Source of the DNA: Clostridium yunnanense
Lineage (GTDB): Bacteria > Bacillota > Clostridia > Clostridiales > Clostridiaceae
Length of the DNA: 64,000 bases
NCBI RefSeq assembly: GCF_016595795.1
Contig: NZ_JAENHN010000051.1
Span: forward strand, 1 to 64,000
Reading direction: 5' to 3'
A model generated the notes under the pieces. It was not told the origin of the DNA. It ran no database searches and worked only from the letters and a program-made list of their open reading frames with translations. Positions within the stretch are counted from its first letter, which is position 1, and the number at the start of each line of letters is the position of its first letter. The translations under genes and the position numbers were made by a program. Below are positions 8,965-16,865 of the stretch, in pieces.

Positions 8965-9463
8965 ATCTATCCCTCCAAACCTTCTTGAACTGTTCTCTAG
9001 CTCTAGACAAATAAGTTTTAACAGTATTCTCATTTATGTCCAAGAGCTCTGCTATCTCTTTATAAGATAAACCCATTTCGTACTTAAACACCAATAGATT
9101 CTTATGAATATCACTAATAGAATTCAAAACTTTAAGAATCTCTTCCTTTTGTTCTAAATCTAATATAAAATCCTCAACAAGTTTGCTGTCATGTAAAGTT
9201 TCTTTAAAAATATCTTCATCTATGCTCATGTGAATATGCCTATTGTTCTTTCTGCACAAATCATAATATTTATTAATTGCAACCTTGAAAAGCCACGAGG
9301 ACATCTTATCAGCTTGTATTCCATCAATGTACTTTAGTGCTTTATAGAAGGTATCTTGCACTATATCTTCAGCATTATCTTGGCTGCAGCCAAGCTTTAT
9401 CAGATACTTATGAATGAGCCTCATTTTTTGCTCAAACATTTCGTTAATTAATCCATAGCTCAT
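8954..9463 (-). CDS. ECF sigma factor (sigma-70 family, SigY/SigM-like)
   Basis: The 169-residue protein has sigma region 2 at about 10-75 (SQDNAEDIVQDTFYKALKYI, with SSWLFKVAINKYYDLCRK forming the -10 recognition part) and region 4 at about 115-165 (MGLSYKEIAELLDINENTVK, then TYLSRARE). The linker is short, as in extracytoplasmic function sigma factors. It starts after GGAGGACAG. The next gene overlaps it and encodes its membrane anti-sigma factor; the third gene is an ABC-2 membrane protein. ECF factors usually drive their own operon, but I could not find a convincing AAC/CGTC-type promoter upstream. Confidence 0.92.
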   Translation of the reverse strand: MSYGLINEMFEQKMRLIHKYLIKLGCSQDNAEDIVQDTFYKALKYIDGIQADKMSSWLFKVAINKYYDLCRKNNRHIHMSIDEDIFKETLHDSKLVEDFILDLEQKEEILKVLNSISDIHKNLLVFKYEMGLSYKEIAELLDINENTVKTYLSRAREQFKKVWRDRFEK

Positions 9464-9731
9464 TCTGTCCTCCCTCTATAAAGTAAATAGGTTTTACTAG
9501 ACAACAGGATTACTACAGATATAGTTCTCATCCATATAGTCTTCGTTAAACATATCAATAATTTTATCTCTTTTGTATTGAAGCGCTTCGTAAAATAATG
9601 TCCGAATTTAAGCTCTATTAAATAATATCATAAGTTTAATATTTTAAAGCTTAGTATTCATAAGAGTGCTAAATTCGTTCATCTATTATTAAGACGTTTT
9701 AAGAATCCATATGTATACAATAATTTTACAT

Positions 9732-9778
9732 AAAAAAATGGGACAATGAAAAAATAAAAATTTATTTTTCATTATCCC
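9732..9778 (-). terminator. Rho-independent terminator downstream of thiME
   Basis: GGGA-AATGAAAAA at 9740 pairs with the complementary arm ending at 9778 (TTTTTCATTATCCC). On the reverse strand the hairpin is followed by seven T residues (9738-9732). Confidence 0.75.
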
Positions 9779-9938
9779 TACAATAACTAGTATAGCTTTT
9801 CCTATTTCCTGGAAAATATTTCAATTCACTTTGTAATATAGAGTTTTGTTAGAAGTAGTACATCTTTAGATATACCAGTTCGATTCTTTAAAAACTATAT
9901 CAATAATCTATTTAACTATTATAATCAACTAATTTAAT

Positions 9939-10036
9939 ATAGATAAACTACTTCATATTAGAACTTATCCAAATAAAGCTTCGTAGAACCATCGAAAGCT
10001 TTATTTGGAGTTTAAGGACTGAAGTAGTTTATCTAT
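9939..10036. repeat. Palindromic intergenic element, family I, copy A
   Basis: The outer ends ATAGATAAACTACTTCA (9939-9955) and its exact complement (10020-10036) enclose an inner stem CCAAATAAAGCTT (9969-9981) / AAGCTTTATTTGG (9996-10008). The same roughly 100-base element occurs inverted at 28096-28187. In that copy the inner-stem pair C-G is A-T, a compensatory change. Confidence 0.75.
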
Positions 10037-10066
10037 AGATACATTTCACTCGGAACTGCTACGTTT

Positions 10067-10687
10067 TTATATCAATTCCTTCAATTCTTTCGCAGCTAAA
10101 GCTATATCATCCTTACCTAAAATATCCGATATTATAGCCACTCCTTCAATGTTTGCAGGTTTTAGAAGAGCTACATTTTTTGATGAAATACCTCCAATAG
10201 CTACTACTGGAATAGAAATACTTTCTTTAATTGCTTTAAGTAGTTCTATAGACACTGACTTTGCATCATCCTTTGAAATTGTTGGAAATATAGCTCCAAC
10301 ACCTATGTAATCTGCGCCGTCTTTTTCTGCTTTTTTAGCTTCTTCAATTGTTGAAGTAGATACACCGACGATCTTATCCTGTCCAACTATTTTTCTCACT
10401 ATTTCACAAGGCATATCACTTTGTCCTACATGAATTCCTTCAGCATCAACCGCTAGTGCAATATCTATTCTATCATTTATTATAAGAGGCACCCCGTAGC
10501 TACTAGTAACTTCTTTTACCTTCAAGGCAACCTTATAGAAATCAGAAGTAGTTATATCTTTTTCTCTAAGCTGGACTACAGTCGCTCCACCCTTTATTGC
10601 GTCTTCCACGGCAACAGCTATATCTCTTCCTTTTAATATTCCTCTATCTGTAACAAGATAAAGTTTGTAATCTATATTACTCTTCAT
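10067..10687 (-). CDS. thiE: Thiamine-phosphate synthase
   Basis: The 206-residue TIM barrel joins hydroxymethylpyrimidine diphosphate and hydroxyethylthiazole phosphate to make thiamine monophosphate in the cytosol. Family motifs are visible in order: YLVTDR near the N-terminus, VVQLREKD (about residues 37-44), LIINDRIDIALAVDAEGIHV (about 84-103), VGQSDMP, IGVGAIFPT (about 150), and VAIGGI near residue 165. Length is normal. The gene overlaps the end of thiM by 11 bases, so the two are translationally coupled. The whole operon lies behind a TPP riboswitch, giving feedback by the end product. Only the thiazole and pyrimidine joining and salvage steps are encoded here. Confidence 0.96.
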   Translation of the reverse strand: MKSNIDYKLYLVTDRGILKGRDIAVAVEDAIKGGATVVQLREKDITTSDFYKVALKVKEVTSSYGVPLIINDRIDIALAVDAEGIHVGQSDMPCEIVRKIVGQDKIVGVSTSTIEEAKKAEKDGADYIGVGAIFPTISKDDAKSVSIELLKAIKESISIPVVAIGGISSKNVALLKPANIEGVAIISDILGKDDIALAAKELKELI

Positions 10688-11513
10688 TTATTCTGCCTCT
10701 TTCAATTATTACATTCTCATTTAGATTGTAAATTCCATCTATTATTCTTGATTTTAATGTACCTGTACCTTCATTGTTTTTATCAAGGTTTTCATACGCA
10801 ACTTCTCCAGCAATACTCATGGAAGTAATACCTGCAAGTGCTGCTATAAGTGCACTGTCTGCTGCTCCTAAGTATGAACCAATTAATGATGTACACATAC
10901 AACCTGTACCTGTAATTTTAGCCATAATCTTATGTCCATTATGAGCCGTATATAATGTTTCTCCATCTGTTATAATATCCACTGCACCAGTTATAGCAAC
11001 TACTGTGTTTAACTTCTTTGCAAAGTTTTTTGCTACTTCTTTTGCCATAGTGAACTCATCAGCATTTTCATCTATAGTTTCACCTGAGTCTACCCCTTTA
11101 GTTTGAGTTTCTATTCCATATAAAGTCTTTATCTCTGAAAGGTTACCTCTTACAACTGATAACTTAACTTCATCTAATATTCTCTTTGCTATCTCTGTCC
11201 TATATGCTGTTGCACCTGCACCAACTGGATCTAAAACTACAGGAATATTTAACTCGTTAGCTCTTTTTCCACCTTCAAGCATTGCTTCAACAGTTCTGCT
11301 ATTTAAAGTTCCTATATTTATAACAAAAGCGGAAGCTAGTGATACCATGTCACGTACTTCATTTATATCATCAGCCATTACTGGTGATCCACCTATTGCT
11401 AACGTTATATTTGCGCAATCATTTACAGTTACATAGTTTGTTATATGATGTACTAAAGGAGTTTTCTCCCTTACACTGTTTAATGCTTCTGAAACCTTCT
11501 TATTTATTTCCAT
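10677..11513 (-). CDS. thiM: Hydroxyethylthiazole kinase
   Basis: The 278-residue ribokinase-like enzyme phosphorylates 4-methyl-5-(2-hydroxyethyl)thiazole, a salvage step of thiamine synthesis. Recognisable parts are the N-terminal TPLVHHITNYVTVNDCANI, GGSPVMADD (about residues 41-49), INIGTLN, VLDPVGAGAT (about 95), RGNLSEI (about 119) and the catalytic TGTGCMCTSLIGSYL near residue 200, where the cysteine is the usual active-site residue. Length is normal. The ATG follows GGAGGTAGATTAACAA. It is the first gene of thiM-thiE, about 250 bases downstream of a TPP riboswitch terminator. Confidence 0.96.
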   Translation of the reverse strand: MEINKKVSEALNSVREKTPLVHHITNYVTVNDCANITLAIGGSPVMADDINEVRDMVSLASAFVINIGTLNSRTVEAMLEGGKRANELNIPVVLDPVGAGATAYRTEIAKRILDEVKLSVVRGNLSEIKTLYGIETQTKGVDSGETIDENADEFTMAKEVAKNFAKKLNTVVAITGAVDIITDGETLYTAHNGHKIMAKITGTGCMCTSLIGSYLGAADSALIAALAGITSMSIAGEVAYENLDKNNEGTGTLKSRIIDGIYNLNENVIIERGRINEE

Positions 11514-11769
11514 TTGTTAATCTACCTCCAGATTTATCTTAGTTTAATAAAATACAAATAGTTCACATTTAAAATATAAATTTTCAAAGAATCAAAGATT
11601 CGCTAAAGCGATCTTCTTTAGTGGATTTTTTGCGCATCTGCCTTTTCTGAACATATGTGAAGAAATTCTGGCAGGCGACATATTCTTGTTTTTTTATTCT
11701 TTAACTTACACTATGTCTTAAATCTGTTCGCATAATTATACTCAGATATAATTGATGCATAAAATCCTA
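11514..11769. other. Leader between TPP riboswitch terminator and thiM, with repeat family III
   Basis: This roughly 255-base leader has no gene. At 11613-11683 it contains a segment shared with 43488-43535 (TTCTT-AGTG, a T-run, CATCTGCCTT, then GCAGGCGA). AAAGATTCGCTAAAGCGATCTT-like dyads around 11595-11615 add further hairpin potential. Confidence 0.45.
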
Positions 11770-11805
11770 AAGAATAAAAAAGCACAAATCCATAGGATTT
11801 GTGCT
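11770..11805 (-). terminator. Riboswitch-linked terminator upstream of thiM
   Basis: AGCACAAATCC (11781-11791) pairs with GGATTTGTGCT (11795-11805) around a 3-base loop. On the reverse strand it is followed by a T-run (11780-11776). It lies directly after the TPP aptamer, so it is the likely expression platform. Confidence 0.85.
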
Positions 11806-11828
11806 TAAATTAACATTTCAAATAAACA

Positions 11829-11925
11829 ACTTCCTACGCTGGCATTACCCAGTTCAGGTTTTAGGGTCAAAGAATTGTGGTTCTTAATCTCAGTTGGCCT
11901 ATATCCAACACCCCTGTGTTAAAAC
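11829..11925 (-). ncRNA. TPP riboswitch (THI element)
   Basis: The reverse strand reads ACACAGGGGTGTTGG, then CAACTGAGATTAAGA, ACCC, AACCTGAACTGGGTAATGCC and AGCGTAGGAA. These are the conserved thi-box blocks in the right order: the pyrimidine sensor with CUGAGA and the pyrophosphate sensor with CUGGGUAAUGCCAGCGUAGG. It controls thiM-thiE through the terminator just downstream. Binding of thiamine pyrophosphate is expected to promote termination. Confidence 0.95.
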
Positions 11926-12075
11926 ATACTACCTCAGCAAAAAAATATATTCTTAAAAACTTTCTATATAATATCATCAAAAAGTAAAATATTTATTCTA
12001 TGTAGCAGTATATTCAAATATTCTTTTTTACAATTTCATGATATCATTATCTTCTCTTATAGTAAATAGTAAAAT

Positions 12076-12114
12076 AGCCTAGCTCCATAAAATTATAATT
12101 ACTAGAGTTAGGCT
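12076..12114 (-). terminator. Terminator of the cupin gene
   Basis: AGCCTAGCTC (12076-12085) pairs with GAGTTAGGCT (12105-12114) with one G-T pair. It lies just after the cupin stop codon. Confidence 0.6.
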
Positions 12115-12121
12115 TTTAGAT

Positions 12122-12832
12122 TTATTTAGTTGTTTTCTTTTCAGCTGCTTCTGCACTTGCTTTAGTCAAATGTACTGTTCCTTTCGGATGTTGAGGAGGT
12201 GCATAAATGGAATATAATTTAAGAGGTACGTTTCCTGTATTAATTACATTGTGCCATGTGCCAGCAGGTATCATTATTGCAAATTCATCTGCCACATTTG
12301 CTTGAAAATCCATCTTCTCTTTAGTTTTTCCCATTCTAACAATCCCTTGTCCTTGTTCAATTCTTAAAAACTGATCGACACTAGGGTGAATTTCAAGCCC
12401 TATACTATCGCCAACATTAATGCTCATTAAAGTAACTTGAAGATGTCTTCCTGTCCATAGAGCAGTACGGAAAGTATTATTTTGCTTTGTAGCTTCATTG
12501 ATATTTACAGTATAAGGTTGTGGGCCATAGTCTTTTAGTACAACCTGGCTTCCACCTCCAATTGTTGTTGGTTGTGGTGTGTCAGCTCTAAAACCATATA
12601 CTTCTTCATCAGCGAAAGGAGCATAATATGACTCAAACTCTCTATTTTGCTGATTGTGATATGGATTATGGTATTGATTTTGATATTGGTTATAATGTTG
12701 ATGGTGATACATTGGTGTATTATATAGATAATTATTAGGATAGTTGTAATAACCATAGTACATATTGTATGGATTATACATTGGTATGTTATTATAGTAA
12801 GGATTTGGATAGGTCCAATAGTTATTATACAT
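12122..12832 (-). CDS. Cupin-domain protein with Tyr/Asn-rich N-terminus
   Basis: The preferred start is the ATG at 12832, 7 bases after AGAAGGA, giving 236 residues; a longer frame from 12862 lacks a ribosome site. The first 65 or so residues are an unusual low-complexity stretch of Tyr, Asn, Pro, His and Gln (YNNYWTYPNPYYNN and similar). The last 130 form a single beta-barrel cupin: HLQVTLMSINVGDSIGLEIH is motif 1, with a metal-type glutamate and histidine, and IMIPAGTWHNVINTG is motif 2. Tyrosine-rich tails of this kind are common in proteins of the spore coat of clostridia, so a spore-surface role is an inference. The substrate is unknown. It is transcribed as a single gene with its own terminator. 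Confidence 0.8.
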   Translation of the reverse strand: MYNNYWTYPNPYYNNIPMYNPYNMYYGYYNYPNNYLYNTPMYHHQHYNQYQNQYHNPYHNQQNREFESYYAPFADEEVYGFRADTPQPTTIGGGSQVVLKDYGPQPYTVNINEATKQNNTFRTALWTGRHLQVTLMSINVGDSIGLEIHPSVDQFLRIEQGQGIVRMGKTKEKMDFQANVADEFAIMIPAGTWHNVINTGNVPLKLYSIYAPPQHPKGTVHLTKASAEAAEKKTTK

Positions 12833-12977
12833 GTTATTCCTTCTTTTTATAATTTCACACAATTATATTATGTTATAATTCTGCAGATGTGCTTGTATAC
12901 GTCATAAACATCACATGTCTTATCAATCTAGCTTATTCTAGACTTTTTCTGTAATTAAACTTTTATCCTATATAATA

Positions 12978-13019
12978 AAAATAAGAAGAACCCAAAAGCT
13001 ATTGGACTCTTCTTATTTT
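12978..13019. terminator. Terminator of the tubulin-like gene
   Basis: AAAATAAGAAGA (12978-12989) pairs perfectly with TCTTCTTATTTT (13008-13019). A smaller CCAAAAG/CTATTGG dyad lies in the loop. Confidence 0.7.
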
Positions 13020-13073
13020 ATAAGTTATTTCTATAATCAATCTATTTTATTGCTTAAAATTCCTATTCTCTTT

Positions 13074-14114
13074 TTAAAAACCATAGTTGTCTTCAAGTAA
13101 ATCCTTAAGACCATCAATTTCTTCTTTACTTTCTTCACCATCTGTATCTAAATCAATAATAACACTTCTTTTCTTATTTCTAGATAATTTTCTTTTGTTC
13201 TTGTCTTCTAAAGCCATCTTGATTAATTTTATAGATTCTGTAGGAGTTTCACAACCTCCAAGTACTACTATATTATTTTTGTTATTGTATGTTATATAGG
13301 TACTTCTATAAACTTCAAATAACTTAGAAACTTCATATGGATCATATCCATCAATTTTTAGGTTGATTCCTAGGTAATCACAGTCATATGTATCTGGTTG
13401 AACAAACACGCTATTTTGTATAGCTAAATCAACAGCAGTTTTAGCATCCTTCAAACCATCATATAGTTTTAATACTAAACCTGATCCCTCTGCAGTATTT
13501 ATTCTAAAGGAATCTTTGTTATCTATGCTTCCATCAGCATGAATTCCTATTATGTTGTATGCTAGGTCTAAACTTTCAATAACTTCATTATTAATTTCTT
13601 TGTAGGTATTTCTCTTATTATTATCTACAAATTTAACATCATTAATTGAGTCCATTATACTATTTATATCATTCCAACATTCTAAAGTATTCTTAAATGC
13701 TAGCTCATCTTCCTTTAAACTAGGTAAAATAGCAACTACATTCACCTTAGCATTTGGTAGCACTTTCTTTACTATTTGAATAAAGGTTTTTATTGCCCCA
13801 GAACCTGTTCCACCAGCCATTGTTGTAAATACAACAACTACTTCCGTTAAAGGATATTTGCTTAGTAATGTTCCTATTGGATTAATATTATCCTTTATCA
13901 TTTCTTTAGATTTATTTCTATCTCTTCCTGAGCCATCTGTTCCTGGATATACATATACATTCTTAGACATATCCGCATTTTTTAATGGTTTGACATCAAA
14001 CAAGCTGCTATTTAAAAACAATCCATTATATCTAGAATTTCTACTTAACAATCCATCTACTATATTTCCAGCCCCTTGTCCTAATGACACTAATAACATT
14101 TTTCCTTTTTCCAT
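13074..14114 (-). CDS. Tubulin/FtsZ-superfamily GTPase, TubZ-like
   Basis: The preferred start is the ATG at 14114, 7 bases after AAGGAG, giving 346 residues. Residues 12-17 are GQGAGN, the T1 phosphate loop, and residues 99-106 are MAGGTGSG, the tubulin signature loop that binds the GTP phosphates. Helices and strands alternate as expected between them. I could not identify a clear NxDxxD catalytic T7 loop. The C-terminus is a basic stretch (NKKRS) followed by a highly acidic tail (DLDTDGEESKEEIDGLKDL). The size and low similarity to FtsZ point to the TubZ group of plasmid and phage segregation filaments rather than the divisome. The divergent neighbour looks like TubY, which supports this. 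No TubR was found nearby. Confidence 0.72.
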   Translation of the reverse strand: MEKGKMLLVSLGQGAGNIVDGLLSRNSRYNGLFLNSSLFDVKPLKNADMSKNVYVYPGTDGSGRDRNKSKEMIKDNINPIGTLLSKYPLTEVVVVFTTMAGGTGSGAIKTFIQIVKKVLPNAKVNVVAILPSLKEDELAFKNTLECWNDINSIMDSINDVKFVDNNKRNTYKEINNEVIESLDLAYNIIGIHADGSIDNKDSFRINTAEGSGLVLKLYDGLKDAKTAVDLAIQNSVFVQPDTYDCDYLGINLKIDGYDPYEVSKLFEVYRSTYITYNNKNNIVVLGGCETPTESIKLIKMALEDKNKRKLSRNKKRSVIIDLDTDGEESKEEIDGLKDLLEDNYGF

Positions 14115-14180
14115 AATAACTCTCCTTACCATGTTCTATACATATATTATCGGAGAAAATTGTTCCAACATTAGATATTT

Positions 14181-14208
14181 AATGTTTTTTTAAAAATAAT
14201 TAAACATT
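14181..14208. promoter_or_regulatory. Inverted repeat between the TubZ-like and TubY-like genes
   Basis: AATGTTT (14181-14187) and AAACATT (14202-14208) flank an A/T-only spacer in the 148-base divergent region. It could be an operator for the MerR-type neighbour or part of a small centromere-like site. No iteron array is visible. Confidence 0.35.
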
Positions 14209-14262
14209 TTGCTTAAGCTTACCTATTATTTGCTCGAAAAATAAATAGGGGGATTGATTACT

Positions 14263-15102
14263 ATGGATAATAAAGCTAAATATATAGATGCGCAAAAATT
14301 TGATTATAAAATTCAAAACAAGAAAAGAGGCGAAATATTATACTATTCTATTGACCAGGTTGCTGATTTATTGAACGAAGATATTGGTAACATTAAATAT
14401 TATACAAATATATTTGATGATATTTTAAAAATAGAAATAGTTCACAAAGAATTACGCTATACAAATAATGATGTTGACAAATTAGAGCTTCTTATAAAAT
14501 TAAAAAACAGAGGTATGACGCTTAAAGAAATCGAAGATTATTATAGTAAATTACCTTTAGATGATACCGAAGTTAGATATTCAGAAAGCAATCTAATATC
14601 AGTTGAGGATCTCGTTGATTCAATTAAACGAGAACAGCAAATTCAACTTGATAATTTTAAGACTGAATTCATTAAAGATATACAAAATACCAACTCACTA
14701 ATTCTTCAAAATATTACTTCATCAATCATTGATGCTCAAACTAAAAGTCTTAATGAATTTAAACAAAACCTCCAAACGGAGATTGAAGAATATCTTGATT
14801 CAAAGTTCGAGAAATTTAGTGAGGTTAACAGAGAGTTACAAAACAATCTTCTTACAAATATTTCAGATGTTATTTCTGAAAAGATTCACCTTAAAAATAA
14901 TGAGTTAAAACTTCATTTGCAAAGCAACTTTGATAAATTTTCTAAATCCTCTTTGGATGGTAATGAGAGTTTAATAAAAGAAGTTAAGGATTTTAAAAGA
15001 GTAATGCAAGACGCATATTATACTCAATATGAAATAGAAATGACTGAAAATAACGAAACAGGTTTTTTAGGAAAATTACTTCAGTCAATTAAGGCTAAAT
15101 GA
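14263..15102 (+). CDS. MerR-headed coiled-coil protein, TubY-like
   Basis: The ATG at 14263 lies 10 bases after AGGGGG and is preferred over a TTG at 14254, giving 279 residues. Residues of about 28-95 form a MerR-type winged helix (YYSIDQVADLLNEDIGNIKY, RYTNNDVDKLELLIKLKNRG, MTLKEIEDYY). Residues of about 115-250 are a long, highly charged and glutamine-rich coiled coil. The end (GFLGKLLQSIKAK) is a short amphipathic, basic helix that might touch membrane or filament. The combination recalls TubY of the Clostridium botulinum phage c-st partition locus, and RacA-like proteins. Placement back-to-back with a tubulin-like gene makes a functional pair likely; this is inference. Confidence 0.7.
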   Translation: MDNKAKYIDAQKFDYKIQNKKRGEILYYSIDQVADLLNEDIGNIKYYTNIFDDILKIEIVHKELRYTNNDVDKLELLIKLKNRGMTLKEIEDYYSKLPLDDTEVRYSESNLISVEDLVDSIKREQQIQLDNFKTEFIKDIQNTNSLILQNITSSIIDAQTKSLNEFKQNLQTEIEEYLDSKFEKFSEVNRELQNNLLTNISDVISEKIHLKNNELKLHLQSNFDKFSKSSLDGNESLIKEVKDFKRVMQDAYYTQYEIEMTENNETGFLGKLLQSIKAK

Positions 15103-15136
15103 AATTTCAAGAAGTAAATTAATGTTCACCCTATAG

Positions 15137-15173
15137 AATTAGCTCTTACTAATAGCTTTAGTAAGAGCTAATT
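15137..15173. terminator. Terminator after the TubY-like gene
   Basis: AATTAGCTCTTACT (15137-15150) pairs perfectly with AGTAAGAGCTAATT (15160-15173), followed by TTAAT. It separates the gene from the convergent cbiO. Confidence 0.8.
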
Positions 15174-15215
15174 TAATATATGTATTAAAAATATTATATT
15201 GCTATTCAATGTTTT

Positions 15216-16061
15216 CTATTTTTGTACTATAGAATTTATTAATTTATATAGTTCTTGCTTATTTTTAGGTATGCTCTCAGAAGAATTCATTTTCCCCGAC
15301 TTACATAAGTTTTGATAAATTTCAAAAATCATAGGCTTTTCCAAATAACATTCATCTATTAATTTATCATCTGAAAAAATTTCAGCTGGTTTTCCTTCTT
15401 TAACTATTTGTCCATCCTTCATTACAAAAATATAATCCGACCAAGAATATGCAAGTTCCACATCATGAGTTGATAAAATAACTGTTATTCCTTTTTCATT
15501 TAATTCATCAAATATTTTTACAATCTGCTTTGAATGCTTAGGGTCAAGGCTTGAAGTAGGTTCATCAAAAACTATTATTTGTGGTTCCATTACAAGTATA
15601 TCTGCAATGGATACTCTTTTCTTCTGTCCATAGCTTAAAAAATGTACAGCCTTATCCTTATAATCATACATTCCAACATTTTTTAGAGCCTTATCTACTC
15701 TATTCTTTACTTCTGCTTTATCCAATTTTAAATTCATAGCGCCAAAAGAAACCTCTTGATATACACTGGCTGAAAACAGTTGATTCTCAGGATCTTGAAA
15801 TACAATTCCTACATTTTTTCTTAGTTCCATCAAGGAATTTCTATTATATTTAATCTCTTTTTTGTCGTATATTAGGTTTCCTTCCGTAGGCTTTAATACA
15901 CCATTAAAATTCAAAAATAAAGTTGATTTACCTGATCCATTAACGCCAAGAAAGGATATTTTCTTGCCCTTCTCTATTTTTAAATTTATATTATTCAAAG
16001 CCTTAGTCCCATCAGGATATTTAAAACTTAAGTTTTTAGTTTCAAGTATGTATTCACTCAC
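15216..16061 (-). CDS. cbiO: Cobalt ECF-transporter ATPase
   Basis: The 281-residue cytosolic ABC ATPase energises cobalt import. Walker A is GVNGSGKSTLFLNFNG (about residues 39-54), the Q-loop is in IVFQDPENQLF, which is typical of ECF-type A subunits, the signature is LSYGQKKRVSIADIL, and Walker B is IIVFDEPTSSLDP. The H-loop is in STHDVEL. The signature LSYGQ deviates from LSGGQ, as is common in CbiO. It is the last gene of cbiM-cbiN-cbiQ-cbiO. The C-terminal roughly 50 residues extend past the ATPase core. The operon is behind a cobalamin riboswitch, which fits a role in supplying cobalt for B12. Confidence 0.95.
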   Translation of the reverse strand: MSEYILETKNLSFKYPDGTKALNNINLKIEKGKKISFLGVNGSGKSTLFLNFNGVLKPTEGNLIYDKKEIKYNRNSLMELRKNVGIVFQDPENQLFSASVYQEVSFGAMNLKLDKAEVKNRVDKALKNVGMYDYKDKAVHFLSYGQKKRVSIADILVMEPQIIVFDEPTSSLDPKHSKQIVKIFDELNEKGITVILSTHDVELAYSWSDYIFVMKDGQIVKEGKPAEIFSDDKLIDECYLEKPMIFEIYQNLCKSGKMNSSESIPKNKQELYKLINSIVQK

Positions 16062-16074
16062 TCTACATTTCCTC

Positions 16075-16863
16075 CTATAATCTTAGTTGCACAACATATT
16101 CGCCATAAGCTATCAGTACCAGTGTTATTTCAGTAATAATTATTAATAGAATTCTTTTAGAGGAGCTTGGGTAACTTTCTTCAAGCAAATTAATATCACC
16201 ATCATAACATCTTGATTCCATAGCTGTATAAATATCCTGCGAACGTTTATATGAGCTTATAAATAAGGAAGAGATTAATTTAGCTAATGAGTTATAACTA
16301 AGTTTAAGTGTTGAATATCCAAGTCTTGAATTTTGAGAAATATAGATCATATTTACTGTGTCTAACAATACAAAAATAAATCTATATATAAGCCCCATTA
16401 ATTCGATAAATAATTTCGGTACTCTTAACTTTTTTAATACAGATAAAACCTCAAAAACTGGCGTACTTAATGTTAAAAAATATAAACACGAAACTGATGC
16501 CAATGATTTAAAGAATAGTCTAGTGGCTGTTTCAAGACTCTCTGTGGTACAACCTAATCTAATGTTTAATATGCTAAATCCAAATATTAAATTATCAGAG
16601 CTATGAACCATATTTATTGCTATAGTAATAATTCCAACTATCAAAAAAGCTAAAGGTAATGACATTAACTTAATATAAGTTCCAAATGGAATTTCCCCTT
16701 TAAAAACTGTTATTGCTGACATGAGCAGTAATACTGTTATTGAAACAATTGTATTGTTTAGCGCTATACATATAAACATTGTAAATATAGCAAAAATAAA
16801 TTTTTCCGTAGGATTTACCTTTCTTAACTGAGATATATATGCTAATTTATCAATAGAAAACAT
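16075..16863 (-). CDS. cbiQ: Cobalt ECF-transporter T component
   Basis: The 262-residue membrane protein has five or six hydrophobic helices, including IFAIFTMFICIALN near the N-terminus and LLIIITEITLVLIAYG at the C-terminus. Between them lies the coupling region with SSLFISSYKRSQDIYTAMES and then RCYDGD, which matches the Ala-Arg-Gly-type coupling motifs through which EcfT subunits contact the ATPases. It links CbiO to the CbiMN substrate module. It starts 3 bases after the cbiN stop. Length is typical. Confidence 0.93.
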   Translation of the reverse strand: MFSIDKLAYISQLRKVNPTEKFIFAIFTMFICIALNNTIVSITVLLLMSAITVFKGEIPFGTYIKLMSLPLAFLIVGIITIAINMVHSSDNLIFGFSILNIRLGCTTESLETATRLFFKSLASVSCLYFLTLSTPVFEVLSVLKKLRVPKLFIELMGLIYRFIFVLLDTVNMIYISQNSRLGYSTLKLSYNSLAKLISSLFISSYKRSQDIYTAMESRCYDGDINLLEESYPSSSKRILLIIITEITLVLIAYGEYVVQLRL

Positions 16864-16865
16864 AT

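Larger units (their letters stand above)
9464..10066. other. Intergenic region holding a terminator and palindromic repeats
   Basis: No gene is seen. From left: GAAGCGCTTC, a 10-base palindrome at about 9591; an inverted repeat CGAATTTA/TAAATTCG flanking about 9603-9679; the terminator of thiE (9732-9778); a degenerate repeat end GAAGTAGTACATC near 9853; and a full palindromic element at 9939-10036. Confidence 0.6.

Noticed and set aside
9464-9560. ECF-type autoregulatory promoter before the sigma gene
   Set aside because: GAAC and GTC are present but 21 bases apart, too far for the usual 16-17, so not reported.
12535-12756. Isoleucine/threonine-rich reverse frame inside the cupin gene
   Set aside because: It is an alternative-frame reading of the low-complexity Tyr/Asn segment.
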